Part shown: in pieces, positions 30,666-36,723 of the stretch
Position numbering within the stretch: position 1 is the stretch's first letter
How the letters are laid out: each line of letters begins with the position of its first letter
Source: a virus
IMG/VR virus record: IMGVR_UViG_3300035698_018351
Span: 1-36,723 of that record
DNA: 36,723 nucleotides
Direction: 5' to 3' (one strand)
Notes under the pieces: generated by a model
What the model was told of the DNA's origin: nothing
What the model saw: the letters and a program-made list of their open reading frames with translations, nothing else
Databases searched by the model: none
Program-made: the position numbers and the translations under genes

Positions 30666-30708
30666 GACTCGAAGGGTACTGTAAGAGTAGTCCGGCGCCC
30701 TTCGAGTC
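30666..30708 (+). terminator. Strong hairpin after the IS66 Orf2-like gene
   Basis: A perfect 11-bp GC-rich stem (GACTCGAAGGG 30666-30676, CCCTTCGAGTC 30698-30708), with a smaller stem TACT/AGTA in its loop, followed by TATTTATTAAA. Probable terminator; the T-run is weak. Confidence 0.65.
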
Positions 30709-30798
30709 TATTTATTAAACCTCAACTTAAGGAGTGAGGTGAATCACAAAATCACGTTATGGGTAATATTAATGTAATACAGTAGAAGAGGTGTTATT

Positions 30799-31224
30799 AT
30801 GGTAAGTAAAAAAGTACAAAGTATAATCCATTCAATAATTATTATGGTAGGATGTTATATCATATATTTGTTTGGAGGAGTAGAGCAAAAGAGCTGGTTT
30901 GAAATGATTATTCCTAATATAGTAGCAACGGTATCTGGTATGAGTATAGGTGCATTATGTCTTTTTGTGTTAGGAAGTCCTATAATCATATCTTTTGGTT
31001 GGTTATGGGGTCCAGTAATAGTCTTAAGTGGAGGAACTTCAATTTTACTTTTCGGTCTTGTTGGAAATGGTTTTGGTGGGATTTATCATCTTATGACTAA
31101 TCCTTCACATTTCAATTTCAACTGGAGTATAATTATTACTGGTATAGCTATAACATCAGTTACATGTCGTATAGCGAATATTTATATGAATGAGCAAAGA
31201 GAAGCAATACCTGAGTCAGTATAA
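30799..31224 (+). CDS. Polytopic membrane protein
   Basis: 141 residues with about four hydrophobic segments: SIIIMVGCYIIYLFGG, IVATVSGMSIGALCLFVLG, IIISFGWLWGPVIVLSGG continuing into ILLFGLVGNGFGGIY, and SIIITGIAITSVTCRIA. Short polar ends and a basic N-terminus. GAAGAGG precedes the ATG. It begins a run of small membrane-associated genes (to 32163). No family recognised. Holin-like use is possible, but the endolysin is almost 19 kb away. Confidence 0.75.
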   Translation: MVSKKVQSIIHSIIIMVGCYIIYLFGGVEQKSWFEMIIPNIVATVSGMSIGALCLFVLGSPIIISFGWLWGPVIVLSGGTSILLFGLVGNGFGGIYHLMTNPSHFNFNWSIIITGIAITSVTCRIANIYMNEQREAIPESV

Positions 31225-31237
31225 AAATAATTAATAA

Positions 31238-31372
31238 AAGAGGTTATTGGTACAAACAAAACGGCTAGATAAATCGAATTGCTAATATTTCATGTAATTG
31301 TTGCATCGATGCCAGCGGGATATCTTTGTAAAACTACCTAGTACCGCTTACGAAATTGGGGAGTTTCCTCTT
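31238..31372 (+). promoter_or_regulatory. Nested stems in the leader of the 59-residue gene
   Basis: AAGAGG 31238-31243 pairs with CCTCTT 31367-31372, enclosing GGTAC 31249-31253 / GTACC 31341-31345 and a further ATCGA / TCGAT pair near 31273 and 31305. The outer stem closes ~15 bases before the ribosome site of the gene at 31398. No coding frame runs through it. A structured leader is possible; no known riboswitch class recognised. Confidence 0.3.
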
Positions 31373-31397
31373 GTTAAATTTTAAAGGAAGGAATGAT

Positions 31398-31577
31398 ATG
31401 GCGTTTAGTGAAGCAGAAGGTATTAAAGCTATAATCGCTTTACACAGAGATGGCAGAACATTGAAGAGCCAGAAGAAAGAGCTAAAAAAAAAATGGAATG
31501 AAATGTCAGACGTTGAAAAAAGAAGCATTGAAAATGCGTACAATTTGATTTTTAGGAATAAAGAAAAGAAGAAGTAG
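31398..31577 (+). CDS. Small basic helical protein
   Basis: 59 residues from the ATG at 31398, which follows AAGGAAGG; an upstream in-frame ATG at 31356 has no such site. The product is a single charged helix region (SEAEGIKAIIALHRDGRTLK, KKELKKKWNEMSDVEKRSIE) with Lys-rich end NKEKKK and no membrane span. Helix spacing suggests a coiled coil or a small nucleic-acid binder. It sits in the row of tiny genes. Function unknown. Confidence 0.68.
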   Translation: MAFSEAEGIKAIIALHRDGRTLKSQKKELKKKWNEMSDVEKRSIENAYNLIFRNKEKKK

Positions 31578-31606
31578 TAGAGGGATAATAAAAAGGAAGG
31601 ATATTT

Positions 31607-31777
31607 ATGATGGCTAAACCAAAGACTAAATCTAAACGTAAAACTAAATCTGAAGATATGGACACATTCGGATTGGTCGCATGTATTGCAAATGTATGTG
31701 TAGGAATAGCTTTGTCAACATTAGGACTATCCATGTCTATATCAGATTCTATCAAAAGAAAAAAGAGTAAAAATTAA
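31607..31777 (+). CDS. Tiny single-span membrane protein
   Basis: 56 residues; two ATG codons in a row (31607, 31610) follow GGAAGGA. A basic N-terminus (AKPKTKSKRKTKSED) precedes one hydrophobic segment (FGLVACIANVCVGIALSTLG), then a basic end (IKRKKSKN). The positive N-terminus predicts it faces the cytoplasm. Same plan as the next two genes. Function unknown. Confidence 0.65.
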   Translation: MMAKPKTKSKRKTKSEDMDTFGLVACIANVCVGIALSTLGLSMSISDSIKRKKSKN

Positions 31778-31817
31778 CGAGAGAATAAACTTAACATCAA
31801 CAAGAAGGAGATATATC

Positions 31818-31985
31818 ATGGCTAAAAATAAACCGGATGATAAATCCAAACCGGATGATAAATCCAAAACTGACGACAATGTTAAACCTAAATGGTTTAC
31901 CAGCAAAAAATTTAAATTCGCATTCGGATGTTTGATTGGTGCAGGGATAGGATGTTACTTTAACATGATGAACAAGAAAGCGTAG
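31818..31985 (+). CDS. Tiny membrane protein with a duplicated KPDDKS repeat
   Basis: 55 residues, AAGGAG eight bases before the ATG. The start carries two perfect 18-bp direct repeats (31830-31847, 31848-31865) encoding KPDDKS twice. A basic stretch (KPKWFTSKKFKFA) and one short hydrophobic segment (FGCLIGAGIGCYF) follow. The clean repeat at DNA level points to a recent duplication. Function unknown. Confidence 0.65.
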   Translation: MAKNKPDDKSKPDDKSKTDDNVKPKWFTSKKFKFAFGCLIGAGIGCYFNMMNKKA

Positions 31986-32028
31986 GTGATTTAAAAAAGA
32001 AGGGGGAAAGAAACGAGGAGGGTATTTT

Positions 32029-32163
32029 ATGAAAGACGGTAAAGGTAAAAAACCTAGAAACAAATCATTGTATATATTAGAAGTTACAGTTTGTCTTATA
32101 GCTTCATTGTATTCTGTATACAATAATATAAAGAAGGTGTCTAAAGTAGTAGATAACAAGTAG
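32029..32163 (+). CDS. 44-residue single-span membrane protein
   Basis: The ATG at 32029 follows GAGGAGGGTATTTT. A Lys-rich start (KDGKGKKPRNK) leads into one hydrophobic segment (LYILEVTVCLIASLYSVY) and a basic end (KKVSKVVDNK). It is the last of the row; a strong terminator follows. Very short, but the ribosome site, composition and placement match its neighbours. Function unknown. Confidence 0.6.
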   Translation: MKDGKGKKPRNKSLYILEVTVCLIASLYSVYNNIKKVSKVVDNK

Positions 32164-32216
32164 TTAAGTATTAATAACATTTTGACCTCCCTACTGTTTA
32201 AAGGGAAGTGTTGAGA

Positions 32217-32253
32217 GACCCGGTATGATTCATGACCCTACCGGGTCTTTTTT
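32217..32253. terminator. Bidirectional intrinsic terminator
   Basis: A perfect 9-bp stem GACCCGGTA (32217-32225) / TACCGGGTC (32239-32247), followed by six T at 32248-32253. It ends the plus-strand small-gene row and probably also the convergent minus-strand cluster that stops at 32256. Confidence 0.88.
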
Positions 32254-32255
32254 GT

Positions 32256-32657
32256 TTAACTTTCTTTAGCTGCTTCGCCTTCTTTTTCCATTTTAGCTAA
32301 TCTAGTGTAGTAGTCAGGTAATTCAGCTAAATGATCTTTAGAAATTTCTTTTGCAATTAAAGGGCAATCAGTATGTTCTTTCTCTACATCAATTCCCATT
32401 TTAAGTTCATTAGCATCAAATTTTTCATCAGGTACATTTTTATGTTTTCCAGGAGCAAATACTAACCATTTACGAAGCATAAGATATATTTGTTTTTCAA
32501 GATCATGATGCTCCATACCTATCTTATCAGCAAGAGCATGAATTTGATCATCATTAATATCAGGACGAGCTAAAAGGAATTTACTTATTATCTTGTCCAA
32601 TTTAGGATCTGGTTGAATCAATGTAGATTCATTGAGAAGTCTTTTTATAGCTTTCAT
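32256..32657 (-). CDS. DUF5661 family protein
   Basis: 133 residues. The C-terminal half, ANELKMGIDVEKEHTD followed by IAKEISKDHLAELPDYYTRL, is the DUF5661 signature, common in large phages and of unknown function. The N-terminal half is helical (KLDKIISKFLLARPDINDDQ). Its ATG overlaps the stop codon of the upstream DUF192 gene (TAATG), so the two are co-translated. It is the last gene of the minus cluster, followed by the bidirectional terminator. Confidence 0.82.
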   Translation of the reverse strand: MKAIKRLLNESTLIQPDPKLDKIISKFLLARPDINDDQIHALADKIGMEHHDLEKQIYLMLRKWLVFAPGKHKNVPDEKFDANELKMGIDVEKEHTDCPLIAKEISKDHLAELPDYYTRLAKMEKEGEAAKES

Positions 32658-33268
32658 TATTCAATCCTCTGTTTACGTTTATCTTCCGGCATTAATTTAT
32701 TTATTCTAAACCTAAAAAGAGAATACTCTCCTTTAGTTGTTTTAACCGTAGGTTGATTATTTTTATCTTTTCCGAATCCCTTTACAATGGCTCTTCTGTT
32801 TTTAAACTTACCTACTAATATCATATCACCAACTTTAAATTGAGGAACTTGTTCTGAAAGATAGGATTCAAGTATTTGATATTGACTCATTTTACCTTCT
32901 AATATGTCAACTCTAGAACCAGATGATATACCATGTTGATTACAATACCCGGCATTTACTTCCAAAGCATATTTACAAGATCCTTCAGTTGAATGTATTT
33001 TTTTACTCATCGGTTCCATATTTCTTACGATTTTAATTATATAACCATCTTCATCAATAAACATTACATCTAAAGGAAACTTGGTATTTTTCATCCATAC
33101 GCCTTGAGGTCTAACTTCAGGAAATTCAAAAAGCATCCCATGGTTAGCTAAAAGAGAATCACGATGCATTAATCCTTTGAGTAATTCATCTTTTTCACGA
33201 GCTACTTCCACTTTCAAGTCTTTCGGAATTACATAACCTGTGGGTGTTTCAATTCTCGCTATCTTCAT
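32657..33268 (-). CDS. DUF192 protein with a C-terminal KOW-like barrel
   Basis: 203 residues, GAGG before the ATG. Residues ~20-125 show the DUF192 (COG1430) pattern: VARKDELLKGLM-type start, HGMLFEFPE, GVWMKNTKFPLDVMFID, and GYCNQHGISSGSRVDIL at the end. The domain is a small beta barrel of unknown biochemical role. The remaining ~70 residues form a second unit (FKVGDMILVGKFKNRRAIVK, TTKGEYSLFRFRINKLM) that resembles small SH3/KOW-like domains. The next upstream gene (33344-33607) has a similar KVDDIVRTPWG segment. The two-domain arrangement is unusual. No signal peptide seen, although many bacterial DUF192 proteins are exported. Confidence 0.8.
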   Translation of the reverse strand: MKIARIETPTGYVIPKDLKVEVAREKDELLKGLMHRDSLLANHGMLFEFPEVRPQGVWMKNTKFPLDVMFIDEDGYIIKIVRNMEPMSKKIHSTEGSCKYALEVNAGYCNQHGISSGSRVDILEGKMSQYQILESYLSEQVPQFKVGDMILVGKFKNRRAIVKGFGKDKNNQPTVKTTKGEYSLFRFRINKLMPEDKRKQRIE

Positions 33269-33291
33269 ATTTTTCCTCTTCTATATTATAT

Positions 33292-33320
33292 AAAGAAGTC
33301 GATACAACCCTTCTTTTTTA
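33292..33320 (+). terminator. Weak hairpin between two minus-strand genes
   Basis: AAAGAAG 33292-33298 pairs with CTTCTTT 33310-33316, followed on the plus strand by TTTTATA. Genes here run on the minus strand, where the flanking sequence is less T-rich, so its role is doubtful. It might block antisense read-through. Confidence 0.35.
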
Positions 33321-33343
33321 TATATTTAATATTACTTATTTAA

Positions 33344-33607
33344 CTATTTTAATGGGACTAGCTTGATAATTTCGACTTGTTTTTGAACAAGACGTTTAGG
33401 GATATTAGGATCTTTTGGTTCATCTTTTGTCGATTCTATTTTTTCAACCTTTAAATTTTGACCCCACGGAGTTCGAACAATGTCATCTACTTTGTATTTA
33501 CCATATGGTAAATTTTTTCGCATAACAAGAATCGAACCCCTAGCCACAATGGTGTTTTGTAGTTTTCCCCATTTATTTTGAGGAAAATCAATTATTTTTA
33601 CAGACAT
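33344..33607 (-). CDS. Small beta-barrel protein, unknown function
   Basis: 87 residues, GGGGAATTATT before the ATG. Two strand-rich parts: NTIVARGSILVMRKN, then YKVDDIVRTPWGQNLKVEKI, which has the hydrophobic-Asp-Val-Val pattern of SH3/KOW-like barrels. The C-terminal part is basic. It precedes the DUF192 gene by 75 bases in the same cluster. Structural or adaptor role possible; no family recognised. Confidence 0.7.
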   Translation of the reverse strand: MSVKIIDFPQNKWGKLQNTIVARGSILVMRKNLPYGKYKVDDIVRTPWGQNLKVEKIESTKDEPKDPNIPKRLVQKQVEIIKLVPLK

Positions 33608-33627
33608 AATAATTCCCCATTTTTTAT

Positions 33628-34374
33628 TTATGACCCTGCAATTCTTTCAAACATATAAGTATCACAAAATTTCAATGATACTTTCTTTAATGTATTATTA
33701 TCTACTACCCAAGAAATTGTAGGAAACTTTAATTCTTTTGCTCTTGTATATATAGGAGATGGTAATGTCTTCATTATATCAAATCCTATAACCGATGGTC
33801 GACTCATTTTTATATATTTTTCAAATCTAACAATATCATGTGTTCCAACTCGTAATATTAATTTATGACCACCATTCGGAGATACTGATAACATTCTAGG
33901 TATTTTTGGAGCTGTTCTTGAAAACCATTGTAATATTAAAGGATCAAGTGATACAATTACAATAGGTCCATTATATCTTTTTAATATTTGCCAAGTTTCT
34001 TTACATGAATGTATAACCTCTCTTGGAGATGCATGTTCTTCACTCTTGATATCAATGAATAAAGGTTGTCTTTTATTTACTGTATCTAATACATCTTCAA
34101 ATAAAGGAATTTTATGTTTAGTATTGAATATATTTAATTTTTGAATATCTACCCAGGAGGTTTGTGATATTAATTGTTTTCTATTAGTTACCCTGGTTAA
34201 AAAATCGTCGTGGAATACTACAATTCTCCCGTCAATTGTCATATGAATATCTAATTCAGACGGAAATCCTTTTGTTGTCGCGCGATCAAATGCAGCTAGT
34301 GAATTTTCCGGTATACTATTTGACCATAATCCTCTATGAGCAATAGGTCTCTCTATAATCCAATTTGTTTTCAT
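33628..34374 (-). CDS. Glycerophosphodiester phosphodiesterase-like protein (GDPD family)
   Basis: 248 residues, a complete single-domain GDPD. The active-site pattern is intact: AHRG (H13, R14), PENSLAAF, SELDIHMTIDG (E40, D42) and VVFHDD (H55), then PLFEDVL and PLFIDIKSE (metal-binding Asp/Lys region). GDPD enzymes cleave glycerophosphodiesters to glycerol-3-phosphate and an alcohol using a divalent metal ion. There is no signal peptide. AGGAG precedes the ATG, which overlaps the stop of the small gene at 34371. Within a tail cluster it may act on host surface polymers or teichoic-acid-like material, or in lipid turnover; this is inference. Confidence 0.9.
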   Translation of the reverse strand: MKTNWIIERPIAHRGLWSNSIPENSLAAFDRATTKGFPSELDIHMTIDGRIVVFHDDFLTRVTNRKQLISQTSWVDIQKLNIFNTKHKIPLFEDVLDTVNKRQPLFIDIKSEEHASPREVIHSCKETWQILKRYNGPIVIVSLDPLILQWFSRTAPKIPRMLSVSPNGGHKLILRVGTHDIVRFEKYIKMSRPSVIGFDIMKTLPSPIYTRAKELKFPTISWVVDNNTLKKVSLKFCDTYMFERIAGS

Positions 34375-34532
34375 TTTACTCCTTTACCTATTATTTTTCT
34401 TTTCTTTTTCATTTTAGAAATATAACCTTGAGTAGCCACTTTACCTTTTTTAACAACTTCTTTAGGTACAGGATATGGACCGACCATTATAATTTTATCA
34501 TCCTCTGTCAAAAACTGATTAATTGTTTTCAT
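34371..34532 (-). CDS. Small basic protein in the tail cluster
   Basis: 53 residues, start at 34532 just after the upstream stop codon with GGGGAAAATTTTAAA before it. Its stop codon overlaps the GDPD start (ATGA). An ordered N-terminus (KTINQFLTEDDKIIMVGPYP) is followed by a strongly basic tail (KGKVATQGYISKMKKKRK). Short, but overlap on both sides and a good ribosome site support a real gene. Function unknown. Confidence 0.65.
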   Translation of the reverse strand: MKTINQFLTEDDKIIMVGPYPVPKEVVKKGKVATQGYISKMKKKRKIIGKGVK

Positions 34533-34533
34533 T

Positions 34534-34776
34534 TTAAAATTTTCCCCATCCTCGCATTTTCCAATAGTCTTTTCTTATTCGATTGAATTTTTCTTTATCT
34601 TGTTTATATAATTCGACGAGAGAATCCCATTTATTTCGCTGTATCATATCTCGTTTAAATATTGTGAGTTTTGATTTGGGGGTACGATACCTATTTCTAG
34701 ACCGAGATTTTATTTCTTTTCCTACATGGTGTCCGACAATTAAACTAGTAGTTAGGAACTCTTGGATGATTTTCAT
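34534..34776 (-). CDS. Small basic protein in the tail cluster
   Basis: 80 residues; the ATG overlaps the stop codon of the tube-initiation-like gene (TAATG). It has a short hydrophobic start (IIQEFLTTSLIVGHHVG), then mostly Arg/Lys helix with aromatic residues (KSRSRNRYRTPKSK, RKDYWKMRGWGKF). It may be a chaperone or a minor virion part by position only. No family recognised. Confidence 0.65.
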   Translation of the reverse strand: MKIIQEFLTTSLIVGHHVGKEIKSRSRNRYRTPKSKLTIFKRDMIQRNKWDSLVELYKQDKEKFNRIRKDYWKMRGWGKF

Positions 34777-36443
34777 TATGCTAATTCCTTCTGTAATTTT
34801 TTAGAAGTTCTTTCTGCTGCAGCTGCTAATATTGCACCTTCTTCTGCAAGTACTTGTGAGATATATGATGAATTTGCTGCTTCTGCTCCATTAGCTGCTG
34901 CCATATAAGTCGCTGCTTCTCCTGCAGCTGTTCCAGATAAAGTAATTTTTTCTTCTGCTGCTGACGATTGTGTTTCACATAATAATGCTAATGCTTGAGC
35001 AGTAGGTGATATTGATGTTGTTGCTGCTATATCTCCAGCAAAAGTCTTTGATGTTTTCATATAAGCTTCTGATTGAGCTAAAGTAGTTTGTCCTAGTAAG
35101 TATGCATTTGTTGCTCCAGTTGGATTTGGTCCTATAATCAAATCCCCTGCTTGTAATTCATCTATTGATTGATATGCTAATTCACCGCCATCTACAAGAC
35201 TTTGTTCAACTGCTTCAGCCATTCTTGTAGTATCACCTTGTAATTGCATATCAGATTCTTCTACATTCTCAACAACTCGAGTAGGAGGATTATCACGATC
35301 AACAACTTCTACATTTGCTCCTGTATTAGCTGCAATATTTGAAACATCTAAAGTATCATCAGATGTGTTATATAATCCCGCTGTCCAATCCCAAGGAGAT
35401 ATATCTTTATCTTTTCTCAATTCATCAATATAATCATTCAATCTAGGAATATCACGAGGACCAGATGATGGATCTGCTTGATCTAACATTGTTGAATATA
35501 AAATACCTAAATCTAATTTTACATCAACAATTACTGGTCGTTGTAAATAAGAAATTACATTATCATCCCCACCCTTAACAACCGAGATACTTTTTACATA
35601 TCCTGCAAATTCTTGAACAATTCCGGGCATTCTAAATTTACATAAATAAGGCCACTTATATGTTTCTCCATCTGCAGAATGAGGAACAACAAATAGAAGT
35701 AACATACTTAAAGGACCAACTATTCGATTATCATGCCACTCGACATTAGCAGGGTTTGGATTATATAATCTTATATTAACTGAATATGAAGGAGACATAT
35801 CTGAAGATTTCCATACATCAGGAAAGTCTATTTTTGATCCTAATGCTAATTCCTCCATTGTCTTACCCATACTTCTTTGTTTACTTTCAATTTGGCCTTG
35901 CTTCATATTTAGGCCCCTGCCTATTGCACCTGAAAGATTTGTTGCTCCTTTTTTTATTCCTGTACCTATTGCATCCATTGCTCCGCCTGCGCCAGGTATA
36001 TTCCCAATCATATCTTTTGCTGCACCTAATCCAGCTTTCATCCCTTCACTTCCACCAGCTGTAAATGATAAATCAGTTAATGTTTCACTGAATTGTTCAA
36101 ACCCAGAATGTAATTGAGATTTACCAAATGTATTACTAAATTGTTCAGTAGGTGGATTTACTGCTAGGTGTGCAAACTTTATCCAGTTTCTTCCTGTATA
36201 TGTGTAGTTTGGTCCAAGGGTTGCTAATCTTTTCATATATTTCTTCCATGCAGGTTTTAGCCTATAACCTTGTAAACTTAATGTGAATTCTGGAAGCATT
36301 GGTCTCATATATAAAATTGGCATTGTATCTATTACAAATTGTTGATGCTTAGAAGCAAAACCAGATATTTCTGTCGGAGTAGCTATCGGCGGAAGACCGA
36401 TGATTTCATCAATTTGATTTGATCCTACTGCAAATGTTGGCAT
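34776..36443 (-). CDS. Tail-tube initiation / hub protein, gp48-gp54-like
   Basis: 555 residues. Residues ~215-320 (PSYSVNIRLYNPNPANVEWH, LSMLLLFVVPHSADG, then PYLCKFRMPGIVQEFAGYVK and SVVKGGDD) have the strand and spacing pattern of T4 gp48/gp54, which cap the baseplate hub and start tube polymerisation. The N-terminal part includes a ~70-residue Gly/Ala-rich stretch (IGNIPGAGGAMDAIGTGIKK), possibly flexible. The C-terminal ~140 residues are Ala/Glu/Thr-rich and helical (GEAATYMAAANGAEAANSSY), unlike T4 proteins and perhaps a separate domain. GGAAGG precedes the ATG. It lies on the opposite strand from the main tail block, over 5 kb from it. Confidence 0.62.
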   Translation of the reverse strand: MPTFAVGSNQIDEIIGLPPIATPTEISGFASKHQQFVIDTMPILYMRPMLPEFTLSLQGYRLKPAWKKYMKRLATLGPNYTYTGRNWIKFAHLAVNPPTEQFSNTFGKSQLHSGFEQFSETLTDLSFTAGGSEGMKAGLGAAKDMIGNIPGAGGAMDAIGTGIKKGATNLSGAIGRGLNMKQGQIESKQRSMGKTMEELALGSKIDFPDVWKSSDMSPSYSVNIRLYNPNPANVEWHDNRIVGPLSMLLLFVVPHSADGETYKWPYLCKFRMPGIVQEFAGYVKSISVVKGGDDNVISYLQRPVIVDVKLDLGILYSTMLDQADPSSGPRDIPRLNDYIDELRKDKDISPWDWTAGLYNTSDDTLDVSNIAANTGANVEVVDRDNPPTRVVENVEESDMQLQGDTTRMAEAVEQSLVDGGELAYQSIDELQAGDLIIGPNPTGATNAYLLGQTTLAQSEAYMKTSKTFAGDIAATTSISPTAQALALLCETQSSAAEEKITLSGTAAGEAATYMAAANGAEAANSSYISQVLAEEGAILAAAAERTSKKLQKELA

Positions 36444-36446
36444 TTA

Positions 36447-36723
36447 TTATGTCATCCTTCCTGATGTGATTCCAGCGATTGTATCACCATTTTCAAGAGC
36501 ATTATATTCATTACCTCTACCACCACCACCTGAAACATTTGAACTTGAACTTGAATTTCGATTACTAGTATTTGCTACTGATGTGTTATTAACTGTTTGT
36601 GCTACAAATGATGCTCCATTAGCACTTGTATTTACTATCTTATCACCACTTTCTTCAGTTATTCTTCCAAGTTTTTCAAGACCTTCTTTAGTCATTCTTG
36701 TATCAAGCATTCCTTTTTCAGCT
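36447..36723 (-). CDS. C-terminal end of a tail protein (partial, cut by window edge)
   Basis: The frame is open to the window edge with no stop codon upstream of the ATG at 36710, and no ribosome site precedes that ATG, so the start most likely lies outside. The visible ~91 residues contain a Ser/Asn/Thr-rich low-complexity stretch (NTSVANTSNRNSSSSS) and a Gly-rich end (GGGGRGNEYN). Such ends are common on tape-measure and hub proteins of phages. It ends three bases before the hub-like gene at 34776-36443, so a tail role is likely. Exact identity cannot be told. Confidence 0.55.
   Translation of the reverse strand, partial: AEKGMLDTRMTKEGLEKLGRITEESGDKIVNTSANGASFVAQTVNNTSVANTSNRNSSSSSNVSGGGGRGNEYNALENGDTIAGITSGRMT

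Noticed and set aside
30243-30708. An IS66 insertion sequence
   Set aside because: No transposase gene, no terminal inverted repeats and no target duplication are visible around the Orf2-like gene.
5818-31321. CCCGCTGG seen near 5818 and 15386 and inverted near 31312
   Set aside because: Rare for the composition, but one copy is inside a coding region and flanks do not match, so no common element can be supported.
33520-33545. GGGGTTCGATTC on the minus strand, like a tRNA T-arm
   Set aside because: The T-stem cannot pair, no acceptor or anticodon arm is nearby, and the bases encode the conserved ARGSI part of the small barrel protein.

Overview
The window is a piece of a large, AT-rich, tailed-phage genome with a contractile (myovirus-type) tail. 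A tail sheath, a tail tube, a gp25-type and a gp6-type baseplate wedge protein, a gp26-like zinc protein and a gp48/54-like tube-initiation protein are all recognisable. Coding density is high. Genes are short-spaced or overlapping, most have AGGAG-type ribosome binding sites, and no tRNA, rRNA, integrase or CRISPR array was seen. No replication, head or packaging gene lies here, so 36.7 kb of tail and accessory genes implies a genome much larger than the window. The host cannot be named from the sequence.

Layout. (1) 1-5960: small early or accessory genes on both strands: two proteins sharing a short motif, a frameshifted polynucleotide-kinase-like gene, a cold-shock protein, zinc-ribbon and membrane proteins, and two unusually structured non-coding stretches (2476-2690 and 3953-4369). 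(2) 5971-11227, minus strand: a 14-gene operon-like run. It starts with eleven tandem paralogues of about 90-124 residues that all end in nearly the same peptide (LFKIEHDIA). A protein made of about 13 Trp-rich repeats follows, then two unknown proteins. (3) 11269-12006, plus: an M15-type endolysin. (4) 12042-15084, minus: a MoxR-like AAA+ ATPase, a VWA-like metallopeptidase and a small zinc protein. (5) 15301-29632, plus: the main tail and baseplate block, including a possible +1 frameshift in the gp26-like gene and two membrane proteins with a shared four-cysteine tail. (6) 29755-32163, plus: an orphan IS66 Orf2-like gene and a row of very small membrane proteins. (7) 32256-36723, minus: a second tail cluster, with the tube-initiation-like protein, a GDPD-family phosphodiesterase, a DUF192 protein and a DUF5661 protein.

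Working together. The plus-strand late block supplies the tail and baseplate, and the minus cluster at the right end adds further hub or tube parts. A recurring element, GAACAAAT followed by an A/T-rich tail, stands just upstream of eight plus-strand genes, including sheath, tube, gp25 and endolysin, and is a candidate late-gene signal. The most unusual content is the eleven-paralogue array with its Trp-repeat neighbour. It has no function I can assign and is the best candidate for an undescribed system. Functional calls come from motif recognition by eye; no database search was possible.
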